A stretch of 54,712 nucleotides of DNA from the NCBI GenBank assembly GCA_021791415.1, contig JAJYWQ010000025.1, forward strand, positions 1-54,712, in the 5' to 3' direction. The stretch comes from a bacterium (GTDB lineage Bacteria > Chloroflexota > Dormibacteria > Aeolococcales > Bog-877). The number at the start of each line of letters is the position of its first letter. Position 1 is the first letter of the stretch. The notes beneath the pieces are model-generated. The model did no database searches and had not been told where the DNA came from. It worked only from the letters and a program-made list of their open reading frames with translations. Shown here in pieces: positions 35,173-44,840 of the stretch. The position numbers and the translations under genes are program-made.

Positions 35173-35249
35173 CACAATTCCAACTCTAGCAGTCGGATTA
35201 AGCCGGCCGACACCGCCTCCCGGCCGGACTAGACTGGCCCGCGGAGCAG

Positions 35250-35747
35250 ATGAGGTGGTCAAGAGCCCGGCTGCGGGCGCCGCGGATGTCCGCGGGGATG
35301 ATGTTGGTGGTGGCGGTGATCGCCTTCCTCTCTGTCTCGGCGGTCGTCGACGTGCTCACCAGCATCGGTTCGGTGGGGGGGTCTGGAGGCCCTCCCAGGG
35401 CGCAGCTGGACGGCAACCTCAACCTCACCGGGCTGCGCGTGGGACACCCCGCCCGCCTCACCTTCGGGCTCTATCTGGCCTCGGGGAGCGCAATGGACCC
35501 CGCCTGCGTCGGGGCCAATCTCAGCCCGGAGTTCCAAGTGGTGCGCGTCACCTTCCTCAACTCCCCGGGCAGCCGCTGGTCTGGCGATGAGTCCTGCGGG
35601 CAGATCCTGGAGACCAACTCCACCATCCCGGTGGTGATAACCGTGATCCCCAGATACCCGGGGAACTTCTCGATCGCCGCCCGACCCAAGGTCCGCTCGC
35701 GCGACGTCGGCCCGGGCCCGAGGGGTACGGTCTCAGTAGGACCCTGA
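35250..35747 (+). CDS. Hypothetical membrane-anchored secreted protein
   Basis: A 165-residue protein with a basic N-terminus and one hydrophobic segment (about residues 17-38, MLVVAVIAFLSVSAVVDVL), then an extracytoplasmic domain rich in beta-type residues with two cysteines (DPACVG and DESCGQ). The repeated short strands (GNLNLTGLRVGHPARLTFGL, VVITVIPRYPGNFSIAARP) suggest an immunoglobulin-like sandwich. No family is recognised. It is divergent from cysM by about 80 bp and overlaps the convergent phosphatase gene by 15 bp. Confidence 0.65.
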   Translation: MRWSRARLRAPRMSAGMMLVVAVIAFLSVSAVVDVLTSIGSVGGSGGPPRAQLDGNLNLTGLRVGHPARLTFGLYLASGSAMDPACVGANLSPEFQVVRVTFLNSPGSRWSGDESCGQILETNSTIPVVITVIPRYPGNFSIAARPKVRSRDVGPGPRGTVSVGP

Positions 35748-36527
35748 GTCTTGGGCGCAGGCCGTCAGCAGGGCGGCGTGCACCCGAGGCCCGGCAGCCA
35801 CGATGTCGCCGGTGCGCAGGTGGCTTTCGCCTCCCTCCCAGTCGCTGACGATTCCGCCCGCCTCGGTGACCAGCAGCGCCCCGGCGGCGATGTCCCAAAC
35901 CTTGAGCCCCAGTTCGAAGAACCCGGAGAAGACCCCCGAGGCCACCAGGGCCAGGTCCAGGCTGGCGGCGCCCGGGCGGCGGGCGTCCTCACAGCTCTCC
36001 AGCACCCGCTGCAGGGTGCGCAGCAGCCGGGGCAGTCGTTCCGGCTCCTTGAAGGGGAATCCGGTCGAAACCACGGCCTGCGCCGGCTCCGAGTTGACGA
36101 CGCGCAGCCGCCGGCCCTGCTGGTCGAAGGCGCCAAATCCCCGCCGCGCCGTGTAGGTCCATCCCAGGAAGGGGGCATGCACCGCCCCCACCGCGGGGCT
36201 CCCCTCGACCAGGAGGGCAACCGACACCCCCACCATGGGGAACCCTCGGCTGAAGTTGGTGGTCCCGTCCAGCGGATCCACCACCCAGCCCGTGGGGGAG
36301 GTCGTACCGCCGGCCTCCTCCGAGAGCACGGGGAGATCCGGGAAGGAGGCCCGCAGGATCCGCACCACCACCTCTTCGCTGGCCCGGTCCACCTCCGTGA
36401 CGTAGTCCCCGGGCGCCTTGGCCTGGGCGCGATGGGGCCCCACCCCGGCCGCCCTGATCACCGCCCCACCGGCCTGGCTGGAGTACCGAGCGGTGGCCAG
36501 GGCCAGGTCGAGGTCCACCGGCGCCAC
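35733..36527 (-). CDS. Inositol monophosphatase family protein
   Basis: A 264-residue magnesium-dependent phosphatase. The metal-binding motif is WVVDPLDGTTNFSRGFP (about residues 78-94), an earlier acidic site is VLSEEAGG, and the C-terminal motif is VWDIAAGALLVTEAGG. These identify the IMPase/SuhB group; inositol-1-phosphate, histidinol phosphate and other substrates cannot be told apart. GTG start. About 200 bp without a clear gene separate it from sodX. Confidence 0.92.
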   Translation of the reverse strand: MAPVDLDLALATARYSSQAGGAVIRAAGVGPHRAQAKAPGDYVTEVDRASEEVVVRILRASFPDLPVLSEEAGGTTSPTGWVVDPLDGTTNFSRGFPMVGVSVALLVEGSPAVGAVHAPFLGWTYTARRGFGAFDQQGRRLRVVNSEPAQAVVSTGFPFKEPERLPRLLRTLQRVLESCEDARRPGAASLDLALVASGVFSGFFELGLKVWDIAAGALLVTEAGGIVSDWEGGESHLRTGDIVAAGPRVHAALLTACAQDSGSY

Positions 36528-36733
36528 GCCGAGCTGGCTCAGCGCCGGCCCCGGCCCCGCGGTGGCTCCCGGGAGACCTTCTTCTTGTGTTTTTTGGCCT
36601 TGGACGGGAGCGTTGAGGGGATGAGCTCGGGCGGCGGGGTGGTTGGTCGGGGCGCAGGCGGGGGCGGCGGGGAGTCGGTCATGGCCATATGGTGACAGCT
36701 GGGCGCCCTCGGTGACTGCCTCCCCCCCTCGCC

Positions 36734-37108
36734 TCAGTTCCAGAGTCGGCTCGGATCTCGCCGGATGACTCGGGGGGCCCCGGGACGCAGCCTCAGCAGC
36801 ACCCGGCCCACCACCCGATCCGCTCCCACCGGACCGAAGTCATCACTGTCCGTGCTCTCTCTCCGGTTGTCCCCGGCCAGCCAGACAAGGCGCCGACGCT
36901 GGCTGGTGGCGGCAACTCGCTTGACCAGCTCGAAGCCCTCGCGACCCGGGTGTTCGGCGACCACGACGTCGCCCACCCGGGGCATCCGGCCCCGCGTCGG
37001 GATGAGCAGCGCCCAGCTCCCCTCCTTGAGGTCGGGCTCCATACTCCTGCCCTCCACCAGGAGGAGCTGGGGAAGCCAGGGACCGCGCTGCGGTTTGCCG
37101 CGAGTCAC
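36734..37108 (-). CDS. sodX: Nickel SOD maturation protease SodX (S26 family)
   Basis: A 124-residue S26 peptidase. The catalytic serine is in VEGRSMEPDLKEG (about residue 22) and the lysine in FELVKRVAA; the C-terminal GDNRRESTDSDDFGPV box is standard for the family. There is no transmembrane helix, which distinguishes SodX from export signal peptidases. It is divergent from the nickel SOD gene by 69 bp, the usual arrangement. It should cut the SOD propeptide before the His-Cys hook. Confidence 0.9.
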   Translation of the reverse strand: MTRGKPQRGPWLPQLLLVEGRSMEPDLKEGSWALLIPTRGRMPRVGDVVVAEHPGREGFELVKRVAATSQRRRLVWLAGDNRRESTDSDDFGPVGADRVVGRVLLRLRPGAPRVIRRDPSRLWN

Positions 37109-37177
37109 GGGCTGATGGTAGTTTGGACGGGTCGGGAGGAGATCCCCGACATCACCCAGGTTCGAAGGGAGGCGGCC

Positions 37178-37597
37178 ATGTCAGTTCACAAGCTCGCCGC
37201 GCTGGTCCCGCACCGCGTGGTCCATGCCCACTGCGACATCCCCTGCGGCATCTACGACCCTCACGAGGCGCAGTTGGCGGCTCAGACGGTGGAGCGGATG
37301 GTGACCCTCATCCAGGGACTCGCCGATTCCACCTCGGAGGCCAGCCGCAACTCCTTCGTCCGGATGGTGGAGGTGAAGGAACAGCACGCCGAGAAGGTGA
37401 AGCGCGAGGTCCAGGTGATCTGGTCCGACTACTTCAAGCCCGAGCACCTGGAGAAGTTCCCCCAGATACACGAGCTCACCTGGAAGACCCTCAAGGCGGC
37501 TTCCGCCTGCAAGCAGTCGGTGGACGCCGAGAAGGCCGCCGAGTTGCGCCGGCAGGTGGATGAGTTCGCCAGGATCTTCTGGGAGACCAAGAAGTAG
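37178..37597 (+). CDS. sodN: Nickel superoxide dismutase
   Basis: NiSOD dismutates superoxide. The 139-residue precursor has a 17-residue propeptide followed by HCDIPCGIYDP, where the mature N-terminal His and the two cysteines (positions 2 and 6) form the nickel hook. The rest is a four-helix bundle (ASRNSFVRMVEVKEQHAEKV, WSDYFKPEHLEKFP). ATG at 37178 with a purine-rich GAAGGGAGG upstream. Longer in-frame readings overlap sodX and are rejected. Confidence 0.95.
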   Translation: MSVHKLAALVPHRVVHAHCDIPCGIYDPHEAQLAAQTVERMVTLIQGLADSTSEASRNSFVRMVEVKEQHAEKVKREVQVIWSDYFKPEHLEKFPQIHELTWKTLKAASACKQSVDAEKAAELRRQVDEFARIFWETKK

Positions 37598-37664
37598 GGT
37601 CGCGATCACCCTCAGCCCCTGAGGGTCGGACGGGGCCCGAGCCGTCGGCGGGCCAAGAGGAGAG

Positions 37665-38294
37665 GTGAGCTTGGAACAGGTCGACTTCCACTTTGATCCC
37701 ATCTGCCCCTGGGCCTGGTTGACCTCGCGCTGGGCGTCACGGCTGGAGGCGCTCGGCGAGCTCGAGGTCCGCTGGCGGTTCTTCTCCCTGGCGGTGGCCC
37801 ACCTCGGGGAGGGCGAGGACCCCACTCCGGCGGCCGACTCCTGGGGAAGTCCGGCGCTGCGGCTTCTGGCGCTGGCGCGGCGCCAGGACGGGAACGCCGG
37901 CGTGGCCCGCCTGTACACGGCCATGGGGACCTTGGTGCACGAGGAGGGGCGGTCGCTTCAGGAGGACGGGACACTGCCCCACGCCCTAGCCCGCGCGGGA
38001 ATGGACTCAGCTCTCCTCGCGAAGGCGCGGAGTGATCTGACGCTCTGGGATGAGGTGCTAGTCGACCATCGGGCCGCAGTGGCCGCCTGTGAGGCCTTCG
38101 GGGTGCCCACCATCGTCCTGGACGGTGGGCGTGGACCGGGGGCGTTCGGCCCGGTGATAACCAGGGTGCCCGACGACCTGGAGGCTGTCGCCCTGCTTCA
38201 GGACACCGTTCGGATGCTCCGGCGCGACTATCTCTTCGAGATCAAGCGAGACCGCGAAGGGCATCCACCAATGGTGGGCGCCGCGGGCTCCTGA
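37665..38294 (+). CDS. DsbA-fold protein, Rv2466c-like, with single active-site Cys
   Basis: A 209-residue thioredoxin-fold protein with an inserted helical domain. FHFDPICPWAWLTSRW at residues 8-23 aligns with mycobacterial Rv2466c, a mycothiol-dependent nitroreductase, which has CPWC. Here the second cysteine is alanine. The cis-proline is in FGVPTIVLDG. GTG start with AGGAGAG upstream. It follows sodN by 67 bp and may be co-transcribed, which would fit oxidative-stress roles. Whether mycothiol exists in this organism is unknown. Confidence 0.8.
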   Translation: MSLEQVDFHFDPICPWAWLTSRWASRLEALGELEVRWRFFSLAVAHLGEGEDPTPAADSWGSPALRLLALARRQDGNAGVARLYTAMGTLVHEEGRSLQEDGTLPHALARAGMDSALLAKARSDLTLWDEVLVDHRAAVAACEAFGVPTIVLDGGRGPGAFGPVITRVPDDLEAVALLQDTVRMLRRDYLFEIKRDREGHPPMVGAAGS

Positions 38295-38359
38295 GCCGAC
38301 CCGCCCCGCGGCCGGGACGAGGACGGCGACGGTCGGGGGGCCCATCCTGGCGGGGCGAA

Positions 38360-39367
38360 GTGAGCACCAGGGAGCCGCTAACATCGGTGAATCTTGCCTG
38401 GTCCGCCCGTGAGCCGCGGCGTCTGCCCCGGGCCCTTCGGGTGACTTCGCCCGCGGCCCCGGCGGTGCAGAGCCCGCCGGAGATACAGCTCAGGTGCGGC
38501 TCGCAGCGGGCCTCTATCCGCTGCGCCGGCGCCACCCTGAGGAGCTACCGGTCGCACGGGCGGGAGTTGCTGGACGGCTTCGGCAGGAACGAGTGGAGCC
38601 AGGATGGCCGCGGTCAGCTCCTCCTACCCTGGCCCAACCGGATACGGGGTGGCAGGTACCGCTTCGGGGGACACCACCACCAGCTGGCTATCTCCGAGGT
38701 GGCCCGGAACAACGCCATTCACGGCCTCGTTCGGTGGGTCACCTGGCAGGTGGAAGAGGCGCAGCCGGAGCGGGCGCGACTCTCCGTTGAGCTGTCACCT
38801 CAGCCTGGCTACCCGTTCTGGATGCGCTACGAGGCGGAGTACCGCCTCACCGGGGAGGGGCTGGCGGTCACGGTGGGGGCCAGAAACCTCGGCCGGGGGT
38901 CGGCCCCCTTCGGGGCGGGAGCCCACCCCTACCTCCGGCTTGCCGGCCACAGGGTTGATGATGTCGTTCTCCGGATCCCCGCCGGCCGCCGTCTCACCGC
39001 CGACGGCCAGGGAATCCCCAACGGTGTGGTGGAGGTTGAGGGGACGGAGTACGACTTCCGTGAGGGGAGGCGCGTCGGCCCCCTGAGGCTCGACACCTGT
39101 TTCTCCGACCTCCCCAAGCAGGGGTGGGAGGTCGAACTCGGGGTGGGCTCCCGGTTCGACCGGGCCCGGGTCTGGGCGGACCGGGCCTTCCCGTACGTCA
39201 TGGTCTACACCGGGGACGGGGTGACGCCCCCCAGTCGCCGCCGCGCCGGGCTCGCCGTGGAGCCGATGACCTGCGCCCCCGACGCCTTCAACTCCGGACT
39301 CGGCCTCCTGTTGCTGGGCCCGAATGAGACGTTCCGCGGTAGCTGGGGGATGTCGCATGGAGGTTGA
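38360..39367 (+). CDS. Aldose 1-epimerase family protein
   Basis: A galactose-mutarotase-like protein. WPNRIRGGRYRFGG (about residues 90-103), NNAIHGLVRWVTW with the first histidine, GAHPYLRL with the second histidine, and GLAVEPMTCAPDAFN with the catalytic glutamate are all present. The first 35 residues from GTG 38360 are not conserved; a GTG near 38465 would also give a complete fold. The last 11 bp overlap pncB. Confidence 0.88.
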   Translation: MSTREPLTSVNLAWSAREPRRLPRALRVTSPAAPAVQSPPEIQLRCGSQRASIRCAGATLRSYRSHGRELLDGFGRNEWSQDGRGQLLLPWPNRIRGGRYRFGGHHHQLAISEVARNNAIHGLVRWVTWQVEEAQPERARLSVELSPQPGYPFWMRYEAEYRLTGEGLAVTVGARNLGRGSAPFGAGAHPYLRLAGHRVDDVVLRIPAGRRLTADGQGIPNGVVEVEGTEYDFREGRRVGPLRLDTCFSDLPKQGWEVELGVGSRFDRARVWADRAFPYVMVYTGDGVTPPSRRRAGLAVEPMTCAPDAFNSGLGLLLLGPNETFRGSWGMSHGG

Positions 39368-40778
39368 GGCAGGGGCCCCAGAGGCGGCCCCACTGGGCGG
39401 CCGGGACGAGGACCAGCCCGGACACGCCCCACCGGCAAGCCCCTCGCGGGTGCTGATGATGGACCTGTACGAGCTGACCATGGCCCAGGCCTTCTGGTCG
39501 GCCGGGATGGCGGAGCTGCCCTCCACATTCAGCCTCTTCACCCGCTCGCTCCCGGCTCGGCGGGGCTACCTGGTGGCTGCCGGCCTGGACGACTGCCTCT
39601 CCTGGCTGGAGCGGCTGTCCTTCGGCCCGCAGGAGCTCGGCTCCCTCGAGGAGCTGGGCGTCTTCCCCGCCCAGTTCCTCGAATGGCTGGGCGGCCTGCG
39701 CTTCCAGGGGGACGTCCGGGCCGTCGCCGAAGGCACAGTGGTCTTTCCTGACGAACCGATCCTGGAGGTCGACGCGCCCCTCGCGGTGGCCCAGATGGCC
39801 GAGACCTACCTGCTCAACCAGGCCACCCTGCAGACGACCCTCGCCACCAAGGTGTCGCGCTGCCTCCAGGCGGCCCGCGGGCGCCCCCTGGCCGAGTTCG
39901 GGTTCCGCCACGCCCAAGGGCTCGATGCGGGCATGAAGGTGGCCCGGGTGTGCCGACTGGTCGGGGTCGGGGCCACCAGCAACGTCGCCGGGGCCCTGGA
40001 GTATGGGCTGGAGGTTTCGGGCACCATGGCGCACTCCTTCGTCCAGGCGCATACGGACGAGGTCAGCGCCCTCCGCCACCTGGCTGAGGCCCTCGGGCCC
40101 CGCGCCACCCTCCTGGCCGACACCTTCGACACAGAGCGCGGCATCGCCGCGGCGGTTCAGGTGGCGAGCGAAATGCGCCAGCGAGGGGTGGAGGTGGCGG
40201 CCATTCGGCTGGACTCCGGAGACCTGGACCAGCTCTCCCGCTCAGCCCGCCGCGCGCTGGACGCGGCGGGACTCTTCACGGTGAAGGTCATCGTCACGGG
40301 GGGCCTTGACGAGTATCGGATCGCCCAGCTGACAGCCGGCCCTGACCCGGCTCCGATCGACAGCTTCGGGGTGGGGTCCGCCATGGTGGTGTCCGCCGAC
40401 GCCCCCCTCACGGACACCGTCTACAAGCTGGTCAGCTGCGACGGACGTCCGGTGCGCAAGACCTCCGCGGGAAAGGTCACCCTCCCCGGCCCCAAGCAGG
40501 TTTGGCGGTCGCCGGAGTTCACCGGCGACGTGCTGGCGCTGCGTGACGAGCCCGCCCCTTCGGAAGCACATCGACCTCTGCTGGAGCTGGTGATGCGAGG
40601 GGGCCGGCGGACTGGGGCGGGCCGGAGATCCCTGGGGGAGGCGAGCTCCCACCACGCCAAGCAGGTCGCCGCCCTGCCAGCCGACCTGGCGGACCTGGAG
40701 ACCCCAGCTCCCTTCCCACTGCAACTGTCGGCTGGGCTGGATGCCCTCGTGGCCCGCATGGATAGCTCTCCGGTCTAG
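39357..40778 (+). CDS. pncB: Nicotinate phosphoribosyltransferase
   Basis: The enzyme recycles nicotinate to nicotinate mononucleotide. From the ATG at 39357 the product has 473 residues. It shows LMMDLYELTMAQAFW near residue 35, EFGFRHAQGLDAGMKVAR, the catalytic histidine in SGTMAHSFVQAH, AIRLDSGDLDQLSR and FGVGSAMVVSADAP. The start lies within the end of the epimerase gene, indicating coupling. Confidence 0.94.
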   Translation: MEVEAGAPEAAPLGGRDEDQPGHAPPASPSRVLMMDLYELTMAQAFWSAGMAELPSTFSLFTRSLPARRGYLVAAGLDDCLSWLERLSFGPQELGSLEELGVFPAQFLEWLGGLRFQGDVRAVAEGTVVFPDEPILEVDAPLAVAQMAETYLLNQATLQTTLATKVSRCLQAARGRPLAEFGFRHAQGLDAGMKVARVCRLVGVGATSNVAGALEYGLEVSGTMAHSFVQAHTDEVSALRHLAEALGPRATLLADTFDTERGIAAAVQVASEMRQRGVEVAAIRLDSGDLDQLSRSARRALDAAGLFTVKVIVTGGLDEYRIAQLTAGPDPAPIDSFGVGSAMVVSADAPLTDTVYKLVSCDGRPVRKTSAGKVTLPGPKQVWRSPEFTGDVLALRDEPAPSEAHRPLLELVMRGGRRTGAGRRSLGEASSHHAKQVAALPADLADLETPAPFPLQLSAGLDALVARMDSSPV

Positions 40779-40916
40779 GAGGCCCCTGGGTGGAGGCCCT
40801 GTTTGTGCGCCGGGCGCAGACCAGGGGCCCAAACTTTGTGTGCCAGGCCCATTGGCGACGACCAGGCACCTCGGTTATGTTCCGCGGGACCAACCCGCCC
40901 ATCAAGGAGTGACCAG

Positions 40917-42353
40917 GTGGACGTAGCCGTCGACGAAGCGACGCTGGGGAGCGCCGCCGAAGGACATCAGCTCAAGGCCAACGTCTTGAGCCTCTTCGAC
41001 TCCGTGGTCATGGGCGTCGCCGGGGTGGCGCCGGGATACTCCATCGCGGCCAGCACCGCGGTGCTCTTCGGGGCGGTGGCGCTCAGCGGCCCGGGGTCGC
41101 TCCTCTATTGCGGGATCGCCATGTTCGGGATCGTCTGGGCCTTCAACTACCTGGGCCGCGTGGACGCCAACGCCGGTGCCAGCTATGCCTGGGTTCGGCG
41201 TGCCCTCATCCCCCAGCTCGGCTATGTGGCGGGATGGGCACTGGTGGTCTCGGCCCTGCTGTTCATGGTGGCCGGGTCCTTCCCTGCCGGCGCCGTCACC
41301 TTGGGCCTCGTCTCCACCAGCCTCGCCAACAACACCCTGGCAGTGACCGCCGTGGGCGCCCTCTTCTTCAGCCTCATGGTGGTCGCGGTGCTGGTGGGGG
41401 TGCGGATCACAGCGCGCCTCCAGGTCATGATGTCCACGGTGGAGCTGGCCATCCTGCTGCTCTTCGCGATCCTGGCCTTCGCCCACGGCGGCACCGCCCA
41501 CGCCTTCACCTGGTCCTGGGTGTCGCCGACAAGCTTCCACGGAGTCAACGGCTTCTTCGCCGGGGCGCTGGTGGCGGCCTTCTACTACTGGGGCTGGGAC
41601 ACCACCGCCAACCTCAGCGAGGAGACCAAGGAGGCCAAGGTCACGCCCGGGTTCGGCGGGATCTTCGGGGTGATCGTCGTCTTCGCCCTCTTCATGGCCT
41701 TCACCATCGGGTCGAACATGGTGCTCACGGCCAGCCAGATCAACCACAACAGCGCCGACGTGCTGGACGTCCTGGGCCAGACCGTCTGGCCGGGTGCTGG
41801 CGGCAAGCTGATCGTCCTGGCGGTCATCCTCTCCACGGTGGCGACCCTGGAGACCACCCTCATCCAGGTGACCAGGACACTGTTCGCCATGGGCCGCGAT
41901 GGCACCCTGCCCCGGGCCCTCGGAAGGATCCACCCCACCTGGAGGACCCCCTGGGTGGCGACGGTGGTGATCGCCGTGGTGTCGGTGGGGCTGTTCGTCG
42001 CCTCCAACTACGTGGGCAGCGTCTCCACCATCCTCACCGACGCAATCAACGCCATCGGCTTGCAGATCACCGTCTACTACGGGCTGGCGGGGCTCTCCGT
42101 GGTGGTCCTCTACCGCCGCCAGCTGTTCCGCTCCAAGTCCAACTTCCTCTTCATGGGACTGTGGCCGCTGGTGGGAGCCATCTTCATGTTCGTGATGTTC
42201 GGGGAGTCCATCCCCAACCTCTCCCCCACCGCCGACGCCGTGGGGCTGGGGGCGCTGGCGCTGGGCCTCATCCCCATGGCCTATTACTGGGCCCGGCGCA
42301 ACCCCTACTTCAACCGCGTCCGCCCCGAGGAGAGACTGGCCCCCGAGGCCTGA
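40917..42353 (+). CDS. APC-superfamily amino-acid permease
   Basis: A 478-residue transporter with about 12 transmembrane segments. The first helix has the APC motif FDSVVMGVAGVAPGYSIAAS, and YYWGWDTTANLSEETKEAKVTPG corresponds to the conserved TM6 region and following loop. The C-terminus is short (RNPYFNRVRPEERL). The GTG at 40917 follows AAGGAG by 5-6 bases; upstream in-frame codons lack such a site. The substrate is not predictable. About 140 bp of intergenic DNA precede it. Confidence 0.9.
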   Translation: MDVAVDEATLGSAAEGHQLKANVLSLFDSVVMGVAGVAPGYSIAASTAVLFGAVALSGPGSLLYCGIAMFGIVWAFNYLGRVDANAGASYAWVRRALIPQLGYVAGWALVVSALLFMVAGSFPAGAVTLGLVSTSLANNTLAVTAVGALFFSLMVVAVLVGVRITARLQVMMSTVELAILLLFAILAFAHGGTAHAFTWSWVSPTSFHGVNGFFAGALVAAFYYWGWDTTANLSEETKEAKVTPGFGGIFGVIVVFALFMAFTIGSNMVLTASQINHNSADVLDVLGQTVWPGAGGKLIVLAVILSTVATLETTLIQVTRTLFAMGRDGTLPRALGRIHPTWRTPWVATVVIAVVSVGLFVASNYVGSVSTILTDAINAIGLQITVYYGLAGLSVVVLYRRQLFRSKSNFLFMGLWPLVGAIFMFVMFGESIPNLSPTADAVGLGALALGLIPMAYYWARRNPYFNRVRPEERLAPEA

Positions 42354-42393
42354 CCTTGGGAGGTGGCGGGGCGGCGGCCGCGCCACCTCATCC

Positions 42394-43365
42394 TCACCCT
42401 GCGATGGCCCTGTCGATCTCGGCCAGGACCGCCCCGTCCAGGCGGGGCAGCACCTCCAGGGCGCCGAGGTTCTCCCGCACCTGCTCCGGCCGGGTGGCGC
42501 CGGTGATCACCGACGAGACCCGGGGATTGGCGGCGCACCAGGCGATGGCCAGCTGGGCGCTGCTGCAGCCGAGCCGTTCGGCCACCTTGCCGAGGCGGCG
42601 GGCCGCGGCGTTGCGTGCTGGGTCGGTCAGCTCCGGCCGCAACCAGTCATACCCGGCAATGGTGGCGCGGCTTCCCTCGGGGACCCCATCTAGGTACTTC
42701 CCGGTGAGGACGCCGGACGCCAAAGGACTCCAGGTGGTGAGCCCCAGTCCGAAGTCCTCGATGAGGCGCCGGTACTCAACCTCGACACGCTCCCGGGCCA
42801 GGAGGTTGTACTGCGGCTGCTCCATCACCGGCTTGTGGAGGTGGTGGCGCTCGGCGATCTCCAGGGCCGCCCGGATGTCGTCCGCCGGCCACTCCGAGGT
42901 GCCCCAGTACAGCGCCCGACCGCCAGATACCAGGTCGTGCATCGCCCACACGGTCTCCTCCACCGGAGTCTCGGGGTCCGGTCGGTGGCAGAAGAGCAGG
43001 TCCACGAAGGGGAGTTGGAGCCTCTCCAGGGAGCCATCGAGGGCCTGGAACAGGTACTTGCGGTTCAGGGTCCTGGTGGTGTTCACACCGCCATCGATGC
43101 CCCAGTAGAGCTTGGTGGACACCACCACCTGGGAGCGGGGCCAGCCGGCTCGCCGGAGGACCCGGCCGAGGATCTCCTCGGCGCGCCCCCCCGCGTAGAC
43201 CTCCGCCGAGTCGAAGAAGTTCACTCCCCCGTCGAAGGCCGCCTGCATGCAGCTGAGGGCCAGATCCTCGTCCACCTGGTTGCCAAAGGTCACCCAGGAG
43301 CCCAGCGACAGCAGGCTCACCTTGAGCCCGGAGCGCCCCAACCGCCGGTAGGTCATGGTCGCCAA
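42394..43365 (-). CDS. Aldo/keto reductase, Kv-beta/YghZ-like
   Basis: A 323-residue NADPH-dependent reductase. Catalytic residues are Asp and Tyr in [18 protein letters not shown], Lys in VVSTKLYWG and His in [26 protein letters not shown] and [16 protein letters not shown] place it in the AKR6/YghZ-like group. Convergent with the permease gene (40 bp between). Confidence 0.93.
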   Translation of the reverse strand: MATMTYRRLGRSGLKVSLLSLGSWVTFGNQVDEDLALSCMQAAFDGGVNFFDSAEVYAGGRAEEILGRVLRRAGWPRSQVVVSTKLYWGIDGGVNTTRTLNRKYLFQALDGSLERLQLPFVDLLFCHRPDPETPVEETVWAMHDLVSGGRALYWGTSEWPADDIRAALEIAERHHLHKPVMEQPQYNLLARERVEVEYRRLIEDFGLGLTTWSPLASGVLTGKYLDGVPEGSRATIAGYDWLRPELTDPARNAAARRLGKVAERLGCSSAQLAIAWCAANPRVSSVITGATRPEQVRENLGALEVLPRLDGAVLAEIDRAIAG

Positions 43366-43425
43366 GGTCCACCTCCCACATCACCGTCTGATGGCCTGAT
43401 ATGAGGTTACTGGGAGGCGGCGGAC

Positions 43426-44649
43426 CTACCCGGGAATCGAGCTCAACCAGTCCCGGATCTCCTCTGTGTGCTCGCCCAGCCCGGGGGCGGAGCGGCGGTA
43501 GGTCACCGGGGTTCGGGAAAGCCCCATCGGGTCGGCCACCGCCAGGTCCGGAGCCGAGCCCGCACGGGGCAGCTGGACCACGGGTTCGAGACCGTACCCT
43601 TCGGCGAGGGCCAGGGCCTCCCGGACGTTGTTGACCGGTCCGCAGGGAATCCCCCGCCCCGAGAGCACCGAAACCCAGTCTGAGGCCCGGCGCCGGACCA
43701 AGACCGCCTCCAGTTCCCGCCGGAGTTGGTCCCGGTTGCTGACCCGGGCGGGGTTGGTGGCGAAGCGGGGGTCCGCGGCCAGATCGTCCCGCTCCAGCAC
43801 CGAGCAGAGCGCCCGGAACTGGCGGTCGTTGCCCACCGCCAGCGCCAGCGGTCGGTCTCTCGTCTCCAGCAGTTCGTACGGCGCCACGCTGGGGTGGCGG
43901 TTGCCCATCGGCTCAGGGACCACTCCGGCCATGACGACGGACGACGCCTGGTTGACCAGAGACGAGAGCAGCGTGGAGAGGAGGTTGAGGGATATCAGCT
44001 GGCCCCTTCCGCTCCGATCGCGCTCCCGAAGGGCCGCCAGAACCGCCACCGCGCCGTGGAGCCCGGTGAGCACGTCCACCAGTGCCACCCCCGCCTTGGT
44101 CGGGGAATCCGGCCCGGGCCCGGTGACGCTCATCAGGCCGCCCACCGCCTGGACAAGCAGGTCGTATCCGGGCAGGCTGCGACCCTCGCCGGCGCCGAAG
44201 CCGCTGATCGAGCAGTAGACGAGCCGGGGGTGAAGTCGGGAGAGCTCCTGATAGCCGAGCCCGAGGCGCTCCATGGTTCCGGGGCGGAAGTTCTCGACCA
44301 CCAGATCCGCCTGGGCCACCAGCTTCCGCGCCACCACCAGGTCAGCCCCCGTCCCGAGGTCCAGGACGAGGGAGCGCTTGTTGCGGTTCACTGAGAGAAA
44401 GTAGGTGCTGCGCCCCTCCGCGTCCCAGGGCGGGCCCCAGTGCCGGGCGTCGTCACCCCCGTCCGGGCGCTCCACCTTGATCACATCGGCACCCAGGTCG
44501 CCGAGCAGCATGGTGAGATACGGGCCTGCCAGAACCCGGCTGAAGTCGGCCACGATGAGGCCGCTGAGGGGACCAGCGTCCCCCGGGCTCACCACCGGCT
44601 CGAAGACTGGCACCCGCCGACCTTGCTGGGATTTGCCCGGCGCTGTCAA
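43426..44649 (-). CDS. Family III CoA-transferase (CaiB/BaiF)
   Basis: A 407-residue protein with the family III opening PLSGLIVADFSRVLAGPYLT, DVIKVERPDGGDDAR, NRNKRSLVLDL and the catalytic aspartate in GYDLLVQAVGGLMSVTG. The C-terminus contains RGIPCGPVNNVREAL. The transferred acid cannot be named; no acyl-CoA dehydrogenase or hydratase is adjacent. About 190 bp of noncoding DNA separate it from divergent thiM. Confidence 0.92.
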   Translation of the reverse strand: MTAPGKSQQGRRVPVFEPVVSPGDAGPLSGLIVADFSRVLAGPYLTMLLGDLGADVIKVERPDGGDDARHWGPPWDAEGRSTYFLSVNRNKRSLVLDLGTGADLVVARKLVAQADLVVENFRPGTMERLGLGYQELSRLHPRLVYCSISGFGAGEGRSLPGYDLLVQAVGGLMSVTGPGPDSPTKAGVALVDVLTGLHGAVAVLAALRERDRSGRGQLISLNLLSTLLSSLVNQASSVVMAGVVPEPMGNRHPSVAPYELLETRDRPLALAVGNDRQFRALCSVLERDDLAADPRFATNPARVSNRDQLRRELEAVLVRRRASDWVSVLSGRGIPCGPVNNVREALALAEGYGLEPVVQLPRAGSAPDLAVADPMGLSRTPVTYRRSAPGLGEHTEEIRDWLSSIPG

Positions 44650-44840
44650 GGCGGCAGGACGGGCGGAGCTGCTCCCTTCTCGCTGAGTTCACTCCGCAAT
44701 GGTGGGCGCCCAGCCCCAACGGCGGGCCAGTTCGCCGTCAGCCCGGCGTACGATGGGGCGACTGACGCGAGGTGTCCGCCGGTCCGGACGGGAAGGTCAC
44801 CTCGTGAGGTTGATCTTGGCGGCTCTAGCGAGGCGAAGTT

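Noticed and set aside
41108-43108. A 666-codon frame overlapping the permease and the aldo/keto reductase
   Set aside because: Out-of-frame reading of the permease gene followed by antisense of the reductase; low-complexity composition.
44650-44840. A TPP riboswitch upstream of thiM
   Set aside because: No CUGAGA / ACCUGA-type core could be found in the 190-bp leader.
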